Part shown: positions 31,856 through 38,611 of the stretch, piece after piece
Layout of the letters: every line of letters begins with the position of its first letter
Numbering within the stretch: position 1 is the first letter of the stretch
DNA from: an uncultured Lachnospiraceae bacterium
Lineage (GTDB): Bacteria; Bacillota; Clostridia; Lachnospirales; Lachnospiraceae
Assembly (NCBI GenBank): GCA_937965795.1
Contig: CALCMD010000072.1
Coordinates: forward strand, 1 to 48,402
Direction of reading: 5' to 3'
DNA: 48,402 bases
Translations under genes and position numbers: made by a program
Notes under the pieces: model-generated
Seen by the model: only the letters and a program-made list of their open reading frames with translations
Told to the model about the DNA's origin: nothing
Databases searched by the model: none

Positions 31856-32648
31856 AATTTTCCAATAGTTTCTTTAACACCTTCAGCACCCCATCCTCCG
31901 TGTGCTTTCCGGCGATATGCTTTGCCCCGGCTTTCACGGCCTCGGCCGCATTTTCCACCGCATAGCTCTCTCCCGCAGCGCGCAGCATACCGAGGTCATT
32001 CATATTATCCCCAAACGCCATTGTCTCCTCCGGCAGAATATGAAGCGTTTTCTGAATCGTCCGCAGGGCATTTCCCTTATCCGACTCCAGATTCATAAAA
32101 TCCAGCCAGATGTCGCCCGCAATCGCTACATTCAGCCTGTTCCTGTATTTTTCAAGAAACTCCGGCGCCAGTTTTTCAATGCCATGCTTTTTATAAACCG
32201 CACATTTGATAATCTCGATCGGCGCTTTCAGTACATCCTCCACATGATGTACATCATAATGATAGCCGTTGATCAGAAAATCATCCAGCTCTTCGCTTTT
32301 CTGCTCCAGATAGCATTCTCCCTGCCTGGTAGAGATCACGATATAGCAGTCGGGAATGGTCCGGACTTTTTTCACTACTTCTTCCAAAAGCTCTCTGTTC
32401 ATAAGTGAAGCGTAGATTTCCTTCCCGCAATACATGATACTGGCGCCGTTATCTGCAATAAAATAAATATCATCCTTCACCGGATGAAACAGCTTTCGCT
32501 GACTGGCGTATTCCCGTCCGCTCGCCGCCGCAAAAACGATTCCCTTTTTCTTTAACTGTTTAATCACCTCAAAAATCTCCGGATTAATTCTGTCCGTACC
32601 TTCTACCAGCAATGTCCCGTCAATATCCGATGCAATCAGTTTTATCAT
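31803..32648 (-). CDS. Cof-type HAD-IIB family phosphatase
   Basis: The 281-residue protein is a haloacid dehalogenase superfamily phosphatase of the Cof/IIB type. Motif I is DIDGTLL, the C2 cap follows, and motif IV is FGDNMNDLGMLRAAG with the following AVENAAEAVKAGAKHI segment typical of the class. These enzymes dephosphorylate sugar phosphates, FMN or pyridoxal phosphate; the substrate is not evident. AGGAGG precedes the ATG. The last 15 residues are encoded by a dispersed repeat, so the ancestral protein probably ended earlier. The neighbouring gene upstream, 13 bp away, is another HAD enzyme. Confidence 0.92.
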   Translation of the reverse strand: MIKLIASDIDGTLLVEGTDRINPEIFEVIKQLKKKGIVFAAASGREYASQRKLFHPVKDDIYFIADNGASIMYCGKEIYASLMNRELLEEVVKKVRTIPDCYIVISTRQGECYLEQKSEELDDFLINGYHYDVHHVEDVLKAPIEIIKCAVYKKHGIEKLAPEFLEKYRNRLNVAIAGDIWLDFMNLESDKGNALRTIQKTLHILPEETMAFGDNMNDLGMLRAAGESYAVENAAEAVKAGAKHIAGKHTEDGVLKVLKKLLENCNDSEQVEALAAETVKI

Positions 32649-32661
32649 ATTTTCCTCCTTC

Positions 32662-33324
32662 TCATAAATGTTCTGTAACCAGGGGCTCTATCTCCAAAGG
32701 ACGTCCTGCAATCCAGTCCGCATCATTTTCTTCAAGCTCTTCTCTGGTGCGGAATCCCCACAACACGCCGACTGTAAACATTCCCGCTGCTTTTCCAGTC
32801 CGCATATCCGTGTCTGTATCCCCTATGTAAAGACATTCTGACCTTTTCACGCCAAAATATTCCGCGATATGCAATGCCCCGGCGGGATTTGGCTTTCTGG
32901 GAATCTCTTCTGTCTGCCCCTGCACGTAATCAAAATATGCTTTTCCGAAAAGCCTCTCGACGACGTCCACCGCCTGTGCGTGAGGCTTATTGGAAAGTAC
33001 GGCGAGCTTCATACCCTGCCGTTTCATTCTCTCCAGAAGAGGAAGGATTTCATCATAAGGCCGTACATGATACATACAGTTTTCGCTAAAATACATCCGG
33101 TACAGCCGCTGCATTTCCTCAAATCTGCTGCATGTTTCATCTCCGCTGGCTCTCAGGCAGCGCCTGATCAGCTCCTTTGCGCCGTCTCCCGCAAAGATTT
33201 TAAACCGCTCCGCCGGCTGCTCCGGCAGCCCAAGCCTCCGAAGCGCGCAATTTGCCGAGTACGCCATAGAATCTACCGTATCTGCCAGCGTCCCATCCAA
33301 ATCAAAAATTCCTGCTTTATACAT
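32662..33324 (-). CDS. HAD-IA phosphatase, phosphoglycolate phosphatase-like
   Basis: The protein (220 residues from the ATG at 33324) has motif I DLDGTLADT, a helical C1 cap, motif II VLSNK, Lys in RKPNP and motif III YIGDTDTDM, the HAD-IA pattern of phosphoglycolate phosphatase and related enzymes. GGAG nine bases before 33324 supports this start. A longer frame reaching 33426 would add residues encoded by a dispersed repeat with a hairpin and is rejected. The gene is in an operon with the Cof-type enzyme and preceded by a leader of about 270 nt from a TATAAT at 33602-33607. Confidence 0.9.
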   Translation of the reverse strand: MYKAGIFDLDGTLADTVDSMAYSANCALRRLGLPEQPAERFKIFAGDGAKELIRRCLRASGDETCSRFEEMQRLYRMYFSENCMYHVRPYDEILPLLERMKRQGMKLAVLSNKPHAQAVDVVERLFGKAYFDYVQGQTEEIPRKPNPAGALHIAEYFGVKRSECLYIGDTDTDMRTGKAAGMFTVGVLWGFRTREELEENDADWIAGRPLEIEPLVTEHL

Positions 33325-33341
33325 AAAAGTATTCTCCATTC

Positions 33342-33475
33342 GTAACTGTTCAGTACCTTCACAGTTCCGATGCAAAAATCCATGAAAATCGTCTTCGACG
33401 ATGGGATTTTTGCACTCTTGAATCATGTTTTCACGGTCTCAGCAGCAAGTGCTTCGGCCCGTTCTGAATCGTTAC
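33342..33475. repeat. 134-bp dispersed repeat with inverted ends and a large internal hairpin
   Basis: The element starts GTAACTGTTCAG and ends CTGAATCGTTAC, imperfect terminal inverted repeats (10 of 12). Inside, TGCAAAAATCCAT (33371-33383) pairs with ATGGGATTTTTGCA (33401-33414), and ATCGTC/GACGAT lies within. Its right part recurs at 31789-31855. There is no transposase; a MITE-like origin is inferred. It is transcribed as part of the leader of the HAD genes. Confidence 0.7.
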
Positions 33476-33667
33476 CTCCATTCTTTTCATTTCTCATGTC
33501 ATAAACTGCTTTTGTCCCTGGCGTCACAAAAATGTCAGGGACAAAATGCCCTACAGATTGCTTCGCACTTCGTGCTTCCACAATCCTGGCATTCTGAAAA
33601 CATTATAACACAAAATCTGCAAAATATGAGGGGTAGATTTGCATATGCCGATAAACATCTCCTTCCT
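33476..33667 (-). promoter_or_regulatory. Leader and promoter region of the HAD phosphatase operon
   Basis: On the minus strand a perfect TATAAT (33602-33607) precedes a leader of about 270 nt that has a strong hairpin, TTTTGTCCCTG pairing CAGGGACAAAA (33511-33547). A short frame beginning at a GTG near 33582 reads through to the dispersed repeat and ends ALAAETVKT, echoing the tail of the Cof-type protein. I see no other gene in this stretch; it may belong to the same dispersed repeat family. Confidence 0.45.
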
Positions 33668-33696
33668 TGACTTCCCTTGACAAGAATGCTATCATA
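33668..33696 (+). promoter_or_regulatory. Promoter of the YdcF-like gene
   Basis: TTGACT (33668-33673) and TATCAT (33691-33696), spacer 17, with TGC before the -10 box. The -10 context is identical to that at 121-131. Confidence 0.7.
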
Positions 33697-33757
33697 AATC
33701 CTGCTATCTGCAAGATTTATTAATTTTAGAAGCATCCTTTTTTGAAGAGGTGAACTT

Positions 33758-34363
33758 ATGCTATTTTACGATTATCTCACAGATTTTATCTTTGTCGAAG
33801 ATATTCCAAAGAAAGCAGACATCATTTTCGTCCCCGGAGGCGGCTATGGGGAAATTGCTGAAAACGCCGCGGCGCTTTACCATGAAGGGTACGCCCCATT
33901 CATTCTGGTGTCCGGAAAATACAGCATCACAGACGGACGCTTTACCGGAGCCATATCTCCTGCCCGTTACCGGAAAAATACCTATGAGACGGAATGTGAA
34001 TTTCTGACGGATATTCTGCACAAAAACCAGGTTCCTTCCGAAGCTGTTTTACAGGAATGCCATGCCTCTTACACCTATGAAAATGCCATCTATTCCCGAA
34101 AAATGACCGATGCGCGAAAGCTTTCTGTGCAGACCGCCATTATTTCCTGTCAGGCGTATCATGCCAGGCGGTGTCTCCTTTATTTCCAACTGCTCTATCC
34201 TGAGACACATTTCCTGGTATGTCCTGCCGTGACCAGAGGCATTTCCAGAGGAAACTGGCAGGACGACCCTGAGAAAATCGACCTGGTTCTGGGAGAGGTG
34301 GAACGGTGCGGCAGTCAGTTTCACGACATCTTGAAAAACCGTTTAAACAATGATATACTTTAA
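33758..34363 (+). CDS. YdcF/DUF218 family protein
   Basis: This 201-residue protein matches the DUF218 (YdcF/SanA) fold: KADIIFVPGGGYGEIAENAA at the N terminus, ILVSGK, and a central segment with NTYETECEFLTDIL and QECHASYTYENAIYSRKM, then TAIISCQAYHARR. Relatives bind S-adenosylmethionine or act in wall or envelope metabolism, but the function is not settled. GAGGTG upstream supports the ATG at 33758. There is no N-terminal membrane segment, unlike SanA. The azlC promoter lies within its last codons. Confidence 0.85.
   Translation: MLFYDYLTDFIFVEDIPKKADIIFVPGGGYGEIAENAAALYHEGYAPFILVSGKYSITDGRFTGAISPARYRKNTYETECEFLTDILHKNQVPSEAVLQECHASYTYENAIYSRKMTDARKLSVQTAIISCQAYHARRCLLYFQLLYPETHFLVCPAVTRGISRGNWQDDPEKIDLVLGEVERCGSQFHDILKNRLNNDIL
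34331..34359 (+). promoter_or_regulatory. Promoter of azlCD inside the YdcF-like gene
   Basis: TTGAAA (34331-34336) and TATACT (34354-34359) are exactly 17 bp apart, within the last codons of the upstream gene. Confidence 0.7.
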
Positions 34364-34407
34364 GTCGCGGTTTGAAGAACCGTATTTTACCAAAGGAGAC
34401 TTCGTTT

Positions 34408-35112
34408 ATGAAACGTAAAGCACTAAAGGCCGCTTTTCCCCTGACGCTTCCTGTCATGGCGGGTTATCTGTTTTTAGGTCTTGGATTCGGAATCCTTCTT
34501 GCAAGCAAAGGATTTTCTTTTCCGTGGGCTATTTTCATGTCTGTCATTATCTATGCCGGTTCCATGCAATATGTTGCCATTGACCTGCTGGCTGCCGGAG
34601 CTTCTTTTATCACAACAGCCATCATGACCGTCATGATACAGATTCGCCACTTATTTTACGGTCTTTCCCTGATTGTAAAATATAAAAACGTAGGAAAGAA
34701 AAAATGGATGATGATTTACGAGCTGACAGACGAGACTTATTCTCTGATCGCCACCAGCGAACCGCCAAAAGATGTGGATGCAGGATGGTTTTACTTTTTT
34801 ATCTCCCTTCTGGATCACTCTTACTGGATTTGCGGCTGTACCCTCGGAGCGCTGTTCGGCTCCCTGGTAAAGTTCAATACCAAAGGCGTAGACTTCGTTA
34901 TGACCGCCCTTTTTCTTGTACTTTTCGTCAATCAGTGGCTGGATACGAAAGAACACCGCCCGGCGCTCATCGGCGTGGCCTGTTCTGTGCTGTGCCTGAT
35001 CGTTTTCGGCGCAGATAACTTCATCGTCCCGGCGATGCTGTCCATCCTGGCAATTTTAAGCATTTTCAGAAAAACACTGGATAAGGAGGAACCAAACCAT
35101 GCGGATTCCTGA
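34408..35112 (+). CDS. azlC: AzlC family branched-chain amino acid exporter, large subunit
   Basis: AzlC and AzlD together export branched-chain amino acids and analogues. The 234-residue protein has about six helices and the family start FPLTLPVMAGYLFLGLGFGI, with QIRHLFYGLSL in the middle and DHSYWICGCTLGALFG. AGGAG nine bases before the ATG at 34408 sets the start; an earlier in-frame codon at 34372 lacks a site. It overlaps azlD by 14 bases, so the two are translated together. It is under its own promoter. Confidence 0.93.
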   Translation: MKRKALKAAFPLTLPVMAGYLFLGLGFGILLASKGFSFPWAIFMSVIIYAGSMQYVAIDLLAAGASFITTAIMTVMIQIRHLFYGLSLIVKYKNVGKKKWMMIYELTDETYSLIATSEPPKDVDAGWFYFFISLLDHSYWICGCTLGALFGSLVKFNTKGVDFVMTALFLVLFVNQWLDTKEHRPALIGVACSVLCLIVFGADNFIVPAMLSILAILSIFRKTLDKEEPNHADS

Positions 35113-35431
35113 TTCACAGGCTTTCATTATGATTTTTATTATGGCAGGCGTCACATTTTTTATCCGTGTACTGCCCTTTTTGCTGTTTCCGGGGAATAAA
35201 AAAACCCCCTCTTACATACTCTATCTTGGGAAAGTGCTTCCTTATGCAATCATCGGTATGCTGGTGGTCTACTGCCTGAAAGACGTCTCCCCTCTCACCG
35301 CTCCTTTCGGTCTGCCAGAGCTTGTAACGGCAGCCGCCATCATTACCGTACATCTCTGGAAACGAAATACACTGCTCAGCATCGGCGGCGGTACGCTGCT
35401 TTACATGTTTCTGGTTCAGTGCGTTTTTTAA
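35099..35431 (+). CDS. azlD: AzlD family branched-chain amino acid exporter, small subunit
   Basis: The 110-residue hydrophobic protein has three to four helices and the AzlD pattern FFIRVLPFLLFPGNKKTPSY, followed by GKVLPYAIIGMLVVYCLKDV. Its ATG overlaps the azlC end, with AAGGAGG about ten bases ahead inside azlC. It should act only with AzlC. Nothing unusual is seen. Confidence 0.92.
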   Translation: MRIPDSQAFIMIFIMAGVTFFIRVLPFLLFPGNKKTPSYILYLGKVLPYAIIGMLVVYCLKDVSPLTAPFGLPELVTAAAIITVHLWKRNTLLSIGGGTLLYMFLVQCVF

Positions 35432-35500
35432 ATTTTTCCCCTTTTCTTTTTACCCAAAAAGTATTACAATAGTTCTATCCCATTTGAAAGGAGTCAAATT

Positions 35501-35887
35501 ATGGCAAAAGGTCATGGAAAATTCATATGCGCCGCACTCATCGGCGCTGCTGTCGGCTGTGGACTGGCATATTTAAATAAATGCAGAAAAGAAGAATCCT
35601 GGGATGAGGATTTCGATGATTTTCAGGATGAAGATCCTGAAGATGAAAAAGAGGCTACGGCTTCCAGAGAATACGTTACGATTCCAAAAGAAGCGGCAGA
35701 AGCAGTAAAAGACGCCGCTCAGGATGTAGCGAAAACAACGGTCGACGCTGCCAAAAATGTAAAAGAGGATTTGGCAGACGCAGCCAAAGACGTGAAAGAC
35801 GGGGCTGTGGATGTGGCGAAGAAAACAGCGGACGCTGTATCTGAGACGGTTGAAAAAATGCAGGGCGAGACCAAAAAAGAGAAATAG
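35501..35887 (+). CDS. YtxH-like membrane-anchored protein with LEA-type repeats
   Basis: The 128-residue protein has an N-terminal Gly/Ala-rich membrane helix (FICAALIGAAVGCGLAYL), an acidic linker (DEDFDDFQDEDPEDEKE) and an Ala/Lys/Asp-rich amphipathic repeat of about 11 residues (AAEAVKDAAQDVAKTTVDAA and so on), as in YtxH and group 3 LEA proteins. Such proteins are linked to stress or desiccation and surface functions. AAAGGAG precedes the ATG at 35501. It ends 27 bp before a perfect bidirectional hairpin. A specific function is not known. Confidence 0.78.
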   Translation: MAKGHGKFICAALIGAAVGCGLAYLNKCRKEESWDEDFDDFQDEDPEDEKEATASREYVTIPKEAAEAVKDAAQDVAKTTVDAAKNVKEDLADAAKDVKDGAVDVAKKTADAVSETVEKMQGETKKEK

Positions 35888-35913
35888 CATATCCTGTCAT
35901 CACGGGAATCAGC

Positions 35914-35938
35914 AGGAGGGAGCCATGAGCTCCCTCCT
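35914..35938. terminator. Bidirectional terminator, perfect 10-bp stem
   Basis: AGGAGGGAGC pairs with GCTCCCTCCT around CATGA. It lies between the YtxH-like gene and the convergent NADAR gene and overlaps the latter's stop codon by two bases. Confidence 0.7.
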
Positions 35939-36422
35939 ATTGATTTAATCTTTCCTCCCTTACCTGCATAATAGCAAAGCCCAGAAGATTCTGACCCTTC
36001 CACTTGTGCATATCAAAACGGGCAGGGTCATACATTGATAATCCAATGCCCCAAATTTTATCATGAACGGCACACTCAGCTAAAATTGCCATGCCTGTTC
36101 CCTGAAGCTTAATCGCCAGGTCTGCATTTTGCGTAAACTTGGCAATTAAGCCGCGGTACACAACGATTTGGCGGATTCCGTTCCAAACAGATTCTTCGTA
36201 GTTTGCCACCTGTCTCCCATATTTTTTAATTTTAGCCACATCATCCTCCGCCAAAATCTTCTGCGCCGTTTCAAAATCCTCAAATACAGCGGCTTTCTCA
36301 TACATCATATATTGCTCCATCGAAGAAAACCGGATACCGCCATATTCAAATACAGACGGATACCAATTACTGAGCCAACCGTTCTCCTCATCCGGATTAT
36401 GAAAACAAATCATCTGCTTCAC
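35937..36422 (-). CDS. NADAR family protein (YbiA/DUF1768)
   Basis: NADAR proteins are N-glycosidases; characterised members cleave riboflavin-pathway intermediates or remove ADP-ribose from guanine. The 161-residue protein shows the family pattern: NGWLSNWYPSVFEYGGIRF, SSMEQYMMYEKA, WNGIRQIVVYRGLIAKFTQN, LAECAVHDKIWGIGLS and GQNLLGFAIMQVRE. The GTG start overlaps the stop of the gene upstream by four bases (GTGA), so the pair is translationally coupled. Some NADAR genes are antitoxins to DarT-type ADP-ribosyltransferases, but the partner here shows no such motif. Confidence 0.9.
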   Translation of the reverse strand: MKQMICFHNPDEENGWLSNWYPSVFEYGGIRFSSMEQYMMYEKAAVFEDFETAQKILAEDDVAKIKKYGRQVANYEESVWNGIRQIVVYRGLIAKFTQNADLAIKLQGTGMAILAECAVHDKIWGIGLSMYDPARFDMHKWKGQNLLGFAIMQVREERLNQ

Positions 36423-36835
36423 ACTTCTCCCACTTTCTTTACAGCAAGCTCCAAATCCAAATCATGAAGTCCCGCATAAGCGCCTTTCAGATAGTCCAGT
36501 GGCACTTTTTCAATCAACTCCCGGCTTGGAATGTTGTATTTCCATTGATACAAAGCATAAAATTCACCAATCCAATCGGGGATAAACCCCTTCAAAGCCG
36601 TACCTTTTTTCAGTTCATAGCAGTCTGTCTGCACGAAATATTGCCACAAATCCTGTGCGTTCATAGTGCATACATACGCCTGCGCTTCATCCACATATTT
36701 CCTTGTTTTGCTTTTCATATATGAACGGATGAAATCTTCTGTATCCATATCAGGATAAGTTGTTGCCACAAAGTCAAACAACTTTCCCTGATTTTCAGTC
36801 ACATCGTCTAAATATGCTCTTGAATAAGCCTCCAT
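36419..36835 (-). CDS. Unknown protein translationally coupled to NADAR
   Basis: A 138-residue soluble protein that I do not recognise. It has a helical N-terminal half (FDFVATTYPDMDTEDFIRSY, KYVDEAQAYVCTMNAQDLWQ) and a tail with FIPDWIGEFYALYQWKYNIP and VPLDYLKGAYAGLHDLDLEL. GAGG nine bases before the ATG at 36835 supports translation. Its stop overlaps the NADAR start by four bases. There is no ADP-ribosyltransferase, nuclease or membrane signature visible. It could be the cognate partner of NADAR (toxin, adaptor or DNA-binding protein), which is inference from coupling alone. Confidence 0.7.
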   Translation of the reverse strand: MEAYSRAYLDDVTENQGKLFDFVATTYPDMDTEDFIRSYMKSKTRKYVDEAQAYVCTMNAQDLWQYFVQTDCYELKKGTALKGFIPDWIGEFYALYQWKYNIPSRELIEKVPLDYLKGAYAGLHDLDLELAVKKVGEV

Positions 36836-37213
36836 ACAGTTTTACCTCGCTTTTCAAAGTAAGGTGCTGAACACCTTTGTTACACGGTTGCGGTCAGAAT
36901 CAATCAGTTTACGCATATTCTCACAGGCTGAAATATCACGCGCATCCTTTTTTGAGCTATGCTATTATGAAGATGTGATAAAATAGACCTGAGAATACAA
37001 AAGTGACTGAAATCAGAAAAACCGCCGGAATACAAGGAGTATGTTGAACATTGGATGCAGGATCCTTTTATTTCCTATGTTTTTGTCTTTTCTTCAAAAC
37101 GCAGGACAGCCCTGAATTCTTTTGAGTATATGGGAACACAGGCATCCAAGACCGGACAAGCGTTTTCTTTTCGGATTCATATTCTTTTAAAACTGACTGT
37201 TTGTGAATGGAAT
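36836..37213. other. Intergenic stretch with possible gene remnants
   Basis: No complete gene is seen in this 378-bp stretch. On the minus strand a frame of about 33 codons between 36840 and 36950 reads DISACENMRKLIDSDRNRV and ends at a stop, preceded by a TAG, like the tail of a lost gene. On the plus strand 37025-37190 reads EKPPEYKEYVEHWMQDPF and on, out of frame with any start. A small hairpin AAGGTG/CACCTT lies at 36859-36878. Confidence 0.4.
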
Positions 37214-38611
37214 TTACTGTCTCCACACATCCCGCAGCCGTTCTACTGCACTCCGTATCTTCTCCTCTTCCATATTCGCATATCCCAGAAGCACCGTGGC
37301 TTCTTCCGGCTCATGTCCGATGCAGTAGTCCGACAGGCCGTAAACTTTCACGCCCGCTTCTTTTGCCCTCGAAACCGCCTCCGCCTCGCTTATACCATTC
37401 GTAAAATGCAGAAGCAGGTGTACGCCTGCGTTTTCACCGGAGACCTTGCAGATGTCTGAAAGGCTTCCAAGCTCCTCCAACAGCACATCATGACGGCTTT
37501 TGTAGAGCGCGCGCATCCGGTTTAAGTGGCGCTCGTAATGCCCTTCATTCAAAAATTTCGCGATAATCATCTGATCCACTTTCGACACTGTGGAAGAAAA
37601 AATCCGTCCCCGCTCATGATAAAACTTCATCAATGCTTTCGGCAGTACCATATAGCTGATTCGAATCGAAGGGGCAATCACCCGTGAAAAGGTTCCCAGA
37701 TAAATCACTTTCCCTTTAGCGTCAAACCCCTGAAGCGCCGGAATCGGTTTTCCTTTATAACGAAATTCACTGTCATAATCATCCTCTATGATGTAGCGCC
37801 CCTCTGCTTTCGCCGCCCAGTCCAGAAGCTGCATCCGCCGTCTCACAGGCATCACGATCCCCATCGGATACTGATGCGACGGCATCACATAGGCAATATC
37901 CGCCTCGCTTTTCGAAAGTTCCTCTACATACATTCCATTCTGGTCCATTTCCACAGCGATCATGGATTTCGTCATAGACTGCAAGACACGGTATGCCCTT
38001 TTATAAGTAGGATTCTCCATCGCCACCACCCGCCGGTTTCCCAGAATATTGGATAAAAGCATCAAAAGATAATCACTTCCCGCTCCCACGATAACCTGAT
38101 CCGGAGTACAGGACACGCCCCTTGCATGATGCAGATAAGAGGCAATCGTCGTCCGCAGAAATTCTTCCCCCTGAGGGTTTCCCAACTGAAAGAATTCCTC
38201 ATCCTTTTCCATCAGAATCCCTCTCGAAAGCTTTCTCCAGGTATTGTGCGGAAAACTGTTCAGGGCAATGCCATTCGGTGAAAAGTCAAACACATACTTC
38301 TCTTTTTTCTCACTTTGCCGTACTTCCATCAACACCGCCTGATTCTCCAGATGCAGCAGTCCGTCTAACTGACACACGAAATACCCCCTGTAAGGAACCG
38401 CTTCGATATAACCCTCTGACAGAAGCTGCTCATAGGCGAGCTCCACCGTGCTGCGGCTCACCTGAAGATGTTTTGCCAGCATTCTCGTAGAGGGCAGCCT
38501 TTCTTCAAAAGGCAGCCCTCCATTTTTGATTTCTTCTTTTATATAACCATAGATCTGTTCATAGAGAGGTCTGGACGCCTTCGCATCCAGACTGATCGTT
38601 AATTCATTCAT
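37214..38611 (-). CDS. MocR-type transcriptional regulator (GntR HTH + aminotransferase-like domain)
   Basis: The 465-residue protein joins a GntR winged helix (RPLYEQIYGYIKEEIKNGGL, RLPSTRMLAKHLQVSRSTVE) to a fold-type I aminotransferase domain (YRGYFVC onwards, DDYDSEFRYKGKPIPALQG). In MocR/PdxR/GabR regulators the PLP-binding Lys lies in GTFSK; here this position is Arg310 in YLGTFSRVIAPSIR. PLP binding as an internal aldimine would then not be possible. The ATG overlaps the glnS stop by eight bases, with CAGGAG inside glnS as the ribosome binding site, so it is coupled to glnS. No pdx or gab gene is nearby. Confidence 0.9.
   Translation of the reverse strand: MNELTISLDAKASRPLYEQIYGYIKEEIKNGGLPFEERLPSTRMLAKHLQVSRSTVELAYEQLLSEGYIEAVPYRGYFVCQLDGLLHLENQAVLMEVRQSEKKEKYVFDFSPNGIALNSFPHNTWRKLSRGILMEKDEEFFQLGNPQGEEFLRTTIASYLHHARGVSCTPDQVIVGAGSDYLLMLLSNILGNRRVVAMENPTYKRAYRVLQSMTKSMIAVEMDQNGMYVEELSKSEADIAYVMPSHQYPMGIVMPVRRRMQLLDWAAKAEGRYIIEDDYDSEFRYKGKPIPALQGFDAKGKVIYLGTFSRVIAPSIRISYMVLPKALMKFYHERGRIFSSTVSKVDQMIIAKFLNEGHYERHLNRMRALYKSRHDVLLEELGSLSDICKVSGENAGVHLLLHFTNGISEAEAVSRAKEAGVKVYGLSDYCIGHEPEEATVLLGYANMEEEKIRSAVERLRDVWRQ

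Noticed and set aside
33325..33426. N-terminal extension of the HAD-IA phosphatase
   Set aside because: The extra residues are encoded by a dispersed hairpin repeat; a GGAG site is correctly spaced only for the ATG at 33324, where the family sequence begins.
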